Positions 11,606 to 21,600 of a stretch of 64,000 bases of DNA are shown piece by piece. The stretch spans positions 1 through 64,000 of the forward strand of contig JBBHKE010001196.1 in the NCBI GenBank assembly GCA_037447655.1, in the 5' to 3' direction. The notes beneath the pieces were generated by a model. That model saw nothing but the letters and a program-made list of their open reading frames with translations, was not told where the DNA came from and ran no database searches. This DNA comes from Zygnema cylindricum. Lineage: Eukaryota; Streptophyta; Zygnematophyceae; Zygnematales; Zygnemataceae. The position numbers and the translations under genes are program-made. Numbering within the stretch: position 1 is the stretch's first letter; each line of letters opens with the position of its first letter.

Positions 11606-12216
11606 TAAAATTTTGTGGGGTTGATTCCCCCACAGAATTTGCAGATCTAGAGAAGCTTATCTAGATAGTGCTGACGCCAAGTTTATACAACCTTTAATGA
11701 TTGATAGCGTGACAGTCAGAAACACAAAACAACTTCACCTCGGTGAAAGAAGACTTTTTGTGTTCTTAGTTCCACCACAAAATACAAAGTTAGAATATAA
11801 GATTTGGGCACATTCCCCCACTTTGACTTTCCCTTATAATGCAGCCTCGTTGACTGGAAAAAACTTTGACCGACAACACCCTTGTGTTGCTTGGACTCCT
11901 TTGAGTCCGGAGCAAAAAGAGTCACTGAAAATGGTCAACCAAGTTAATAATTATGGCTGCTCAGAGTTAGCCTTTTATACAAGGTGCAATATCAAAGAGG
12001 CGGCCACCTACCAAAAAAATGTTAAGTCCTATTCCCACTCTAAAATCCCTTCTAGTTAATTACCGACCAATCATAAGACTGTACCGTATATAAAAATACA
12101 GATGCGAGAGTACTTTATACACGACAATTGTACGGCATGTCCATAACGCTGACATTTGCCACATTTGTACTTGTTGTCTTACGCTCCGAAGATTCTGTGA
12201 ACCTGTATGATGTTAA
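11606..12216 (-). repeat. LTR3 of array E, left part
   Basis: The LTR begins TAAAATTTTGTGGGG (TG terminus mutated to TA). It is interrupted after 611 bp by element B and, a few bases later, by element D. It resumes at 31028. The combined length, about 1158 bp, equals that of LTR1. Confidence 0.85.
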
Positions 12217-14874
12217 TGTTGTTTTTTGTAAATTTTTGGATGTTTTAGTAGTAGAGGTTGTGAGAGGGAATTTCCGAACATATAATTTTTTCTAAGTCTT
12301 AGCTTCAGTATGTACCAAAATTACAGTTGACAGCTCTGTAGACTTAATGCAGTATAGAGTCTAAAGCTTTAGGAGAGTGTTGTGATTAGAAAGCTTTAGT
12401 ACTAAGTAAATGGGTCAGTGAGAGAGGGATTAGTACTTAGAATATTTTTGGTGTAAACACTTTAGTACCGACCCCTAATAGTGTTAAAGTAGTAGAAGGA
12501 TAAAAGAGTGTACCTTACTTCTACAAGGACACGCGTCGGCATATGAGGACTTTGCACGTATTTTGGAATGGCGCCGAAACTCACATACACGTGTCGAATA
12601 TCGAACAAGCAAATTCGCAGAATTCGACTGACGAAGTTTGGACGGGACTTCCATGAAATTCAATGGGCTCCATTGCCACACATAATTCGCAGATCAAAAG
12701 AAGCTAATCTAGATAGTGCCGACTCCAAGTTTATACAGAACTAAATGATTGACCCCTTGACAATCAAAACCCCATTAGAGGTTCACCCTTATGAAGTAAG
12801 ACTTTCTGTGTGCTCAGTTCCACCACAAAATGCAAAGTTAGAATATGAGATTTGGTAACATTCACCCACTTTGACTTTCCCTTAGAAATGGAGCGACCCA
12901 GGTAGGCAAAAACTCTGACCGACTACAATTCTGTGTAGCCTGGACTCCCTTGAGTCCGCAGCAAAAAGAATCACTGAAATTGGTTAACTGAATTGATTGT
13001 TATGGCTCGCAAAAGTTTGCCATTTATACAAGGTGCTCTCTTAGAGAGTCAACTACCTACCAAAAATATTCTAAGTCCTAGTCCCTCTCTAAACCGCTTC
13101 TACTGAAGTACGGCGCCAATCACAAGACTGTACCGTACATAAAAGTACAAGCGCCATAGTACTTTTTGTGTACGGCAACTATACGGTAGGACAATACAGG
13201 TGACAAATGTCACATCCAAACTTGTTATCTTGCACTTCGGAGATTCCGCAATCCTCCAGCGCATTTCCACGTGTCATCCGGAGTGGCGGCGTCAAAAAAA
13301 CGCCAAGGCGGCCATTCCGGAATCTCGGCTAGCACCACGGCCGTCGATTAAATCTACTATTCATTCTTACCCATCGAAAATATGTGCGCGGTATTTGTTT
13401 CGCCATCCAAACAAATGCGCGGTATTAGTTTGGAGTAAACTGTACTACTCTAAACTTTGTCTATGTACTAAGAATCTATTCGCGCCGTTAAATGAATTTT
13501 GTCTACGCGTACATATTTATATAATTATCAAACCCTATATGTCCTAGCACTAGTCCTAGACTAAATGGACAAAGCTAACGACTCTATTAACGGACGACAA
13601 TTTCCAAGATCAATTCGTGGGTCCATCAATACTTTTGGTAAACCTATCTATTTTCTGCTACCTGTCTGCTACAAAGCTTTTGGCAGCCATGGCTCTATCA
13701 CCCTACTCAACAATCAGTGACTTTAACAAGTGTGGGGGCTTGGTGAAGGGAGTTAGAGGTAGACCGCCTCTACTTTTTCCTATTATAATATAGACCTAAA
13801 AAATACTCAAATATCAACAATCCGGAAAATGTACTTTAGGAAATCAGTATGGAACGTTGATTCGAATTGTGTCGACAAACGCGATTCGCGCGGGACCACA
13901 AGTGAGGAAACATGCCGTACGCACTCAGGTGTTTCGTACCGCACAGCAGTAGTCAGCTGGACGTATATCAACTATACTACAATACACGACAAAGAATGAA
14001 CAACGGATACGAATCGAGTTGACAGACTCGATTCGAAATGGGACCACATTGGGATAGTGATTTGGAAGCGTGTCGTCCACGGTCAAGATTTACTTTACAT
14101 CTAACGGCGATCTGCGAATTCGGAGCTGACTTGTACAGACGCTTGGACGGATAAGCAAATTGCTGACTTAGCAAGTGACACAATTTATGTACGGATCCTA
14201 TTTGTAAATATCTGAAAGAACATTAATTTGTATGTAGTGAATTACTTTTTAGTGTTGCAAATGTGAAATTAGATAAAAGTCATAATTAAGGTTTGGACGT
14301 ACCTCCGGTACAGTAGATGTACCGTTGAGGTACATTGTCTTTATTTGAGCACAGTAATTAATTACACGTGTAGCTATTTTATTAGTTTAGGGCTCAGTAG
14401 ATAACATTGTGAGTATGAACTTGTAGGACTTAGTTAATTTTATCATCACAGTTCAGCTCATCAAAGTAATGGCAGTCTGTTTTTCTGCAACTTTGACCTG
14501 ATGGTGTGATCACCCTGATTGATGTCTTTTTATGAAACTTTGTGGAGAACTTTGATGACCTAGAAACTGTTTTTATTCTAGTTTCAGTCATTTCTGCTGT
14601 TTCTATAGAATTCTGTGAGGAGTCTACCTGGTTAGTTTGGTAAGCTGTTAGATGTTTTTGGGAAACTCTGCAGCTCATATCTTTTGGATGCCATGTTGGA
14701 TTTGGCTGTAACTTTGAGAGGTTACATTGTTTAGGATATTTTGCATATTGGTGCAGTTTTAGCTGTTTTGGGTAATTGTGGAGTAATCTGTGTTGTTTAA
14801 AACACAGCTGTTTTGAGGTAGTCTGTGAGTGTCTTCCGTGAGCAAACCTAGGCTGAAATAGGCCAAGGACAACA
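12217..14874 (+). repeat. 5' LTR of element B (contains solo LTR C)
   Basis: This LTR matches 16676-17615 plus 24034-24581. It starts TGTTGTTTTTTGTAAA and ends GGCCAAGGACAACA. Without the insert at 12654-13819 it is about 1.49 kb. It is not related to the other LTR families in the window and lacks their GCCATGGC and GTAC-cluster blocks. Confidence 0.88.
12654..13819 (-). mobile_element. Solo LTR C in the 5' LTR of B
   Basis: The 1166-bp sequence starts TGAAATTCAATGG and ends ATATCAACA. B's LTR continues on both sides: GACGGG before it, and TCCGGAAAATGT after it, matching GACGGGGCATCCAGAAAATG in the other LTR. The flanking 5-mers TTCCA and ATCCG are each one change from ATCCA in the 3' LTR, so the target duplication is decayed. 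Its layout, including the antisense tRNA-like segment near 13555-13625, resembles the E and K/L LTR families. Confidence 0.82.
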
Positions 14875-14889
14875 GGTTATGGGCCCACG
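14875..14889 (+). other. Primer-binding site of element B
   Basis: GGTTATGGGCCCACG starts directly after the LTR terminus. Fourteen of 15 bases match the complement of the initiator tRNA-Met anticodon stem-loop. The ATG at 14879 within it opens the gag frame. Confidence 0.85.
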
Positions 14890-15601
14890 CCCATGGCTAC
14901 CCATATGTGATGGATCTAACTATTACTATTGGAAGAGTGTGCTCGAGAGCTACTTCGAGATTGCAGAGCTAATGGATGTGGTGGATGGAACTTCAACCAA
15001 AACATCAAGTGGATGGGAAAAGAAGAACCGTGAGTGTCTAAGGGTTATCAAGAACTCCTTGATAGAGAAACTGGTAATGTCATTCATAAGTTTTAATAAT
15101 GTAGCTGAATTATGGAAGTGCTTAGATTGTACGTATGCAAAGACTTCAGTATATCAATGGCTTAGTATTGTTACAAAAATAGTTGAATATAAGTATGTAG
15201 GAGGTAGTATGGAGAAACACTGTCTTGACCTAGAAGTATTGTTTGTAGGAAATGACTTGGCAGGAGGAAGCTTTACAGATGCTCAACAAGCTCTCTTGTT
15301 AATGAGAAGCCTACCCAAATAATATAAGAGTGCATTAGATAGAGTAACTTTAATTGATAAAACGGAATGGAACTTTACTGTAGCAAGAAGAATTGTTTTA
15401 GATGAAGAAGATTTGAAAAAGCTTTTTGAAGGAAATATAGAGGTCTCTAAGTCTCAGTTTCAGAAAATTAGAAGTAATAGCGAAAATGGACTTAAAAATT
15501 GTTTTTTCTGTAATGATTTAGGGCATACCTTCCGGGTATGTCCATCATATAAAAGTGCATGTGTTACAGGAATTTTTAGAGATGGATGGGACAACAACTA
15601 A
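14879..15601 (+). pseudogene. Gag of element B, one internal stop
   Basis: The frame starts at the ATG inside the primer site and reads MGPRPWLPICDGSNYYYWKS, the typical start of a Copia UBN2-type gag (G-x-N-Y-x-x-W-K). A single TAA at 15320-15322 interrupts it. The same frame goes on through DRVTLIDKTEWNFTVARRIV to a CCHC zinc knuckle, CFFCNDLGHTFRVC, at 15499-15540, and ends at 15601. This gag differs clearly from that of A, D, G and E although the primer site is the same. The product would package RNA; with the stop it is probably inactive in this copy. Confidence 0.78.
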
Positions 15602-15806
15602 GTTCTACCCTCAACAAGGAGGGAACCAAGTGCTTTCATGAGTGAGGGACAAGCTTAAACCGATGACAAAAGGCCTACACATTCGGTCGACAAATATGTT
15701 TACTTGCCGAGTGTTTATGTTTTTCAGAATATGGTGAAAGAGGAACGAAAGGGAAGTTGTGTTGCCATAGAAAATAGAGTGGAGGAAGAAGTAAAAAAAA
15801 AGGTTT

Positions 15807-16310
15807 TTGTCTACTGTTAATGTTTCCAATGACAGATTGGTGAGTGACACAAACTTACAAAAAGAAGGATTTACTGAAATAGGAGAAGTTAAAGGAAGTG
15901 AAGGGCAACAGAAAATGAAACTGGAAGAAACTGAAAATAGTGTAGTCACTAAAGATAGTGTGGAGAAGGAAGAAAGTGAAAAATATTTGATTTTTGTGAC
16001 TCTTTCTTGTGATAGATTGGTGGGTGAAAATGACTTACAAGGGGATGAGATTCTTAAAGATATGGGGGTAAAAGAAATTGAAGTACACTTCAAATTGGAT
16101 GCAGAATATTATTTAGATATAGAACAAACTGAACTGAAATCAAAACTGAAAGAAAGACTGAGAGAAGATGATAAGAAAATTAGAGTAAGGGAGGAGAATG
16201 ATGAGAGAGAAAATGGTGGATTGGCACAAAATGGGAAAACACAAATAGAAAAGAGAAAGAGAAAAGTGTCATTGAAGTGGAATAAAAAAAAAAAATTAAC
16301 TTTAGGATAA
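15807..16310 (+). CDS. Accessory charged protein of element B, function unknown
   Basis: This 167-codon frame lies downstream of gag where pol would normally be. The protein is rich in Lys, Glu and Asp and has no domain I recognise. Two segments are similar to each other: NDRLVSDTNLQKEGFTEIGE near residue 8 and CDRLVGENDLQGDEILKDMG near residue 68, which suggests an internal duplication. The C-terminal third (about residues 105-167) is very basic and could be a coiled coil or nucleic-acid binding tail. It may be the 3' extension of gag after a frameshift. A lysine-rich frame also continues at 16386-16706 but is probably not translated. Confidence 0.45.
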   Translation: MSTVNVSNDRLVSDTNLQKEGFTEIGEVKGSEGQQKMKLEETENSVVTKDSVEKEESEKYLIFVTLSCDRLVGENDLQGDEILKDMGVKEIEVHFKLDAEYYLDIEQTELKSKLKERLREDDKKIRVREENDERENGGLAQNGKTQIEKRKRKVSLKWNKKKKLTLG

Positions 16311-16660
16311 TAACTCCACAGGGGAGTGGTAAAATTACGGAAAAAGACCAAAAGTTAGTGAGAAAAATCACACTTTATACAAGTAATGGGGAGGCAACTT
16401 TTGGAAAAAGCACAGTCTATGAGGAGATCAGAATGTAGTAAGAAAACAAAAAGAAGATACCGATTACGGAAGATCAACTGGAGAAGAAACCAACTCCAAA
16501 GGCGACAACAGAAAAGACCAGAAAAGCTATTTTTGAGGTGGAAAAACCTACACCCTCAATGGGAAATATCATTATTTAAACGGAGGAAAAATTGGAGTGG
16601 CTCAAATTCTGACAAAATATTTGATCTGATACTATATGTATGCTTAAAACTAACACATCC

Positions 16661-16675
16661 AAAACTTAAAAGGAG
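16661..16675 (+). other. Polypurine tract of element B
   Basis: AAAACTTAAAAGGAG directly precedes the TGTTG start of the 3' LTR at 16676. Confidence 0.7.
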
Positions 16676-17615
16676 TGTTGTTTTTGTAAAGTTTTGGATG
16701 TTTTAGCAGTGGAGGTTGTGAGAGGGAATTTCCGAACATATATAATTATTTCTAAGTCCTTGCTTCAGTATGTACCTAAATTACAGGCGAAAGCTGTGTA
16801 GACTTAATGCACTACTGAGTCTAAAGCTTTAAGGGAGTGTTGTGATTAGAAAGCTTTAGTACTCAGTAAATGGGTCAGTGAGAGAGGGATTAGTTCTTAA
16901 AATATTTTTGGTGTAAACACTTCAGTACTGACCCCTTATAGGGTTACAGTAGTATAAGGATAAAAGAGTGTACCGTACTTCTACACGGACACGCGTCGAC
17001 ATATGAGGACTTTGCACGTATTTTCGAATGGCGCCGACACTCACATACATGTGTCGAATATCTAACGAGCAAATTTGCAGAATCGGACGGACGAAGTTTG
17101 GACGGGGCATCCAGAAAATGTATTGTACGAAATCAGTATGGAACGTTGATGCGAATTGTGTCGACAAACGCGATTCGCGCGGGACCAGAACTGAGGAAAC
17201 ATGTTGTACGCACTCACGTGTTTCGTACCGCACAGCAATAGTCAGCTGGACGTATATCAACTATGCTACAATACACGACAAAGAATGAACGACGGATACA
17301 AATTGAGTTGACGGACTCGATTCAAAATGGGACCACATTGGGATACTAATTTGGACACGTGTCTTCCACAACGAAGATTTACTTTACATCTAAAGGCGAT
17401 CCGCGAATTCGGAGCTGACTTGTACGGACGCTTGGACGGATTAGCAAATTGCTGACTAAGCAAGTGACACAATTTATGTACGGCTCCTATTTGTAAATAT
17501 CTGAAACAACAATAATTTGTATGTAGTGAATTAATTTTTAGTGTTGCAATTGTGAAATTAGATAAAAGTCATAATTAGGGTTTGGACGTACCTCCGATAC
17601 AGTAGATGTACCGTT
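16676..17615 (+). repeat. 3' LTR of element B, left part (continues at 24034)
   Basis: The 940 bp here align with 12217 onward, without solo LTR C. The last five bases CCGTT (17611-17615) are the target duplication of element A and recur at 24029-24033, where the B LTR resumes at GACGTACATTG. Confidence 0.9.
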
Positions 17616-18646
17616 TGTAGAAATAAAAGGTTATTTTAGTATTTTGTAGGTTTTGCAAAATGCAGAAAAGAAGCAGAGGCAGTATGCCTCTAACTTCTCT
17701 CTTCAGCTCCCACACTTGTCGTAGTCACTGAAGGTTGAAGAGGGAGCTAGAGCCATGGCTGCCTATGCTGATTAGAGATAGAGTTACGGGTTGTAGATTT
17801 TGGTAGATTTATCCAAAAGTTTAATTGACGGACCTAGGGTTTGAACCTAGTAACTACCGCCCGTCAACTTTGCCTGTAGCCTTAGCCATTTAGTCTCCCA
17901 TCATGATTGAAGATATATAGTTTGATAGGTATTTAAATGTTAACACGTAGTTTATTTCATTTAACGGATCTTTAAACATAGACACAGTTTGTAAAGTACG
18001 GCGTACGAAACATCCGAAACGAATACTGCGCATTTTGTTTAGAAAGCGAAACAAATACTGCGGAAGTATTTATGACGGTCACGATTGTAATCCGGCTTAA
18101 TCGGACGGCCACAAAGCATGCCGAGATCGTGGAATAGGTTTTCGGCGGTTTGCGGTTGACGTCACGTCAATTGCCATGTGGCAAAATCACATTGGATTGC
18201 GACATCTCCTTGGATTCCAAGAACGAATCCAAAAATGGCATGTGTCGACTTGTTGGCCATGTCGTACAATATCCGTACATAAAGTACATCGGCACTTGTA
18301 CCTTATGTACGATACACTATTATGATTGGTGCCGTACTTCAGTAGATAGAGTTTAGAGAGAGATAGGACTTAGAAAAATTTGATAGATTGGACCCTCTCT
18401 CCCAGAGAGCTTTTGTACAAAAGGTCGACTTTGACCCTTCATAACTTACTGCTCAGGGGAGCAAATTCAGAGATTCTTTTTGCTATAGACTCAGGGGAGT
18501 CTTGCCTTTACAAGGTTGAAGGTTGTCAGACTTTTTTTCTGCCAGGGTGGCAGTTATTCTTGCTGAAACACAAAGGGGTCAGGGTTATCCTAGAGGCTTC
18601 GTGTGAGCTGCCTACTCTGAGGTCCTATGGAGGTCTTAGAGTTACA
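17616..18646 (+). repeat. 5' LTR of element A
   Basis: The LTR starts TGTAGAAATAAAAGG and ends GAGTTACA. Features in order are the conserved start block (CACTTGTCGTAGTCACTGAAGG then the palindrome GCCATGGC at 17752-17759), the antisense tRNA-like module at 17837-17888, a G-box position at about 18172-18181 (here mutated to GCCATGTGGC), a GTAC cluster near 18260-18310, and the block ATTCTTTTTGCTATAGACTC near 18472. Confidence 0.92.
17837..17888 (-). promoter_or_regulatory. Antisense tRNA-like A-box/B-box module in the A LTR
   Basis: Read on the minus strand, TGGCTAAGGC (17888-17879) resembles a Pol III A-box and GGTTCAAACCC (17847-17837) resembles the B-box GGTTCGANTCC. The spacing of about 30 bp is like that of a tRNA gene. 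It recurs in the 3' LTR and in Q. Whether it is transcribed is unknown. Confidence 0.5.
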
Positions 18647-21600
18647 GGTTATGGGCCCACCATCTAGGGTGCCCATATTCAATGGAGCTGGATTCATATA
18701 CTGGGAAAGTATGATGAGAGGAGCTCTATGTGAGAAATGGTTTTGGGGAATAGTGAGTGGACGGGTGAGGCGTCCATCGAGTCTTGGGATACCTCCAGGG
18801 TTTACAGGAGGAAAATTCACTAGAGATGCAGATTCATCTTCAACGGAGGAGACAAAGGAAGGAGAGGTGGTGGACAAAGGCAAGGAGAAGGAGACGGTCA
18901 CACCAATAGCAGCCGGTTCGGCATTCATTTCACCTATTCCGAGGAACGAGGAGAATGATATCGATACGTGGGACTACAACAATATGGTGGCTAAGCACTT
19001 CATCCTCTGCCATCTTACTCAAGGGCTTGCAACTCCCCATTTGCAAGTAGAGAGGGCATCCGATCTTTGGATGGCTCTCATAGAGATGTATCGAAGTGGT
19101 ACGATTCAGCAACAACAGTTGGCTGATCAGAAAATTAAGGAGTATGTATACAAAGGGGGGAAGATGTTGGATTTTTGCAATGAGCTTGCTACACTTTTCA
19201 TGGAACTAGAAAGTGCTGGAAAAGTATTTAGTGAAAAGGAAAAGGTTAACTGTTTACTGATGAAGTTACCCGAGGAGTTCGAGAACATAGTCAACCGTGT
19301 GCAAGACTTGGCGGACTCAAGGTGGATTTGGAATTCAGTGGTAGGGATGATTCTCGTTCGCGAGAATACAATTGAGATCCGAAGGGGAGGAAAGAGTGGG
19401 CAAGCTTTAGCAGGCGGGACCGATTGGCGAAACAATGATTCCAGAAAACAGGTTGGAAATTATCGAGGGGAGGGGCAGAAAAATCAGACTGAGGAGTTCG
19501 GACCAAGGACTCGAAAGGGACTGTGCCATTTTTGTAAGAAACCCGGGCACTATATGGCTGAATGCACTAAGTTAACCGAGCGGCGGTTAAAGGAGGGGCA
19601 GACTGGTGGACCCGCGAGAGAAAAGAAAAAGGCCCTTGTGACGCAGGTACATGAGGCGGAATCCAAGGACGAGGACGATGAACTCCTATTGGATGAGGAG
19701 TTGGAAACAAAAAACGAGGTCGAAATTCCACGAAAACAGAAATGTGCTTTCGGTGGATTGAAAGGTGAAGCAGGCTGGATTGTAGATTCAGGAGCATCCA
19801 TGCACATGTGTAAAGATAAACACCTGTTCACTAAGATACGAGAGATTCCCACCGTAGAGATAGAGTACGGGGATGGGAGGATAGTCACTACTACTCTTGT
19901 AGGATCGGTAGATCTAAAAGTGTTAGTAGAAAGAAAGACATCTATAGTTACATTTTCCGATGTGTTGTTTATTCCGGAGCTGAACAAAAACCTCATCTCT
20001 ACGTCTGTTTTAGATGATAAGGGTTTTGATACTAGCACTAGGAAAGGAGTCTTTACTGCTAGCTTTGAGGAGGAAGTTTATTTCACTGCTGAAAAAGGTA
20101 GCCAAGGGATGTTTAGGCAGATTTTAAGCAATGGGAAGAAGAAACTTTATTATGCAGGTGTTCATGATATAATGTTGTGGCATAAGACGCTTGGGCATGT
20201 GAATCTAGATAAGTTAAGAGAGATGAAAAAGATGGGAGTAGTGGAAGGGATTCAGTTCGGTGAAAGTGAGAATCTAAGTGATTGTAGTGGATGTGCTCAA
20301 GGTAAAGCACACAGGTTGCCCTTCCCAAAAACTGCCACCTATAAGGGAGAAAATATTCTAGATTTAGTACACACAGATATTTGGGGACTGGCCAGAGTGC
20401 CATCACCCGGGGGGAAGAGATTTATGATGACTATCACCGATGATTGGTCTCGGTATTCCAAAGTGTATTTTTTGAAAAATAAGTCAGAGGCTCAGGAATG
20501 TTTTAAACAATATAAAGCATGGAGTGAAAAACTCCATGAAACCTCAATCAAGAGAGTAAGGAGTGACAATGGTGGAGAGTATACCTCTAACCAGTTTGAG
20601 GATTTTTTGAGAGAAGATGGAGTGCAACACCAAAAGACAGTTCCTGAAAATCTTGAGCAGAATGGTGTAGTTGAAAGATTAAATAGAACACTGAGTGATA
20701 ATGCTAGTTGTATGCTGTCCGATAAGAATATAGGAAACAAGTTTTGGGCCGAAGCAATTAACTGTGTAAATTATCTAAAAAATAGAGGTCTTACTTCAGC
20801 AGTAAAAGGCCAAACACCTTATGAGAGATGCACAGGCCGAAAACCAGATGTTTCACACTTAAAGGTTTTCGGTAGTCAAGTGTTCAGTTTAGACACAGAT
20901 CGGTCAAACTGGAAGTTAGACCCAAAAGGAAAACCACGATATCTACTAGGATATGATGAGGATGTAAAAGGATATAGAGTCTATGATCTCAAAAGAGAGG
21001 ATATTATTCTAGTGAAGCATCTAGTGGTTATGGATGAAGGAAAATCTATTGATCCCTTTAAGCATACAAGGACAGTCAAGATCAGATTTGAGTCAGAAAA
21101 TTCTGATGACTTTGAGCTTCCTAACTATCCAGGATTTCAAAAAGATGATGATCTTGAAGGTACGGATCAGATCGAGAAGGAACCAAATGTGGAACCCCTT
21201 GTATTAACTCCAACCGAAGCGGAAGACGTGGTGGAAATCGACCCGGAATCAATGGATAGGGAAGAAGTAGAAACTATTCGGAAAAATCCAAGAGAACCAT
21301 CTATTCCGGCAATCGAGATTGAGGGAGGAAGAAGAAGCAGCAAAAGACTGCAAGAGAGACAAGTTAACAATAAGGTAACCAAACTGTCTCACCCTGATGA
21401 ACCTCAAACTTATAATGAGGCAATGACTTGTCCTGAAAGAAACCGGTGGAAAACAGCCATAAATGAGGAGATGGCCTCAATTATGGCGGCCGATACATGG
21501 GAATTGGTGGACTATCCTCCTAACAGGAAGCCAATTGGGTGTAAGTGGGTATTTAAGCTGAAACTCAACCCAGATAACACCATTGAGCGCTACAAGGCTC

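Noticed and set aside
18647-18661. Fragment of an initiator tRNA-Met gene
   Set aside because: It is complementary to the tRNA, not a copy of the gene, and sits exactly after an LTR in several elements, as a primer site does.
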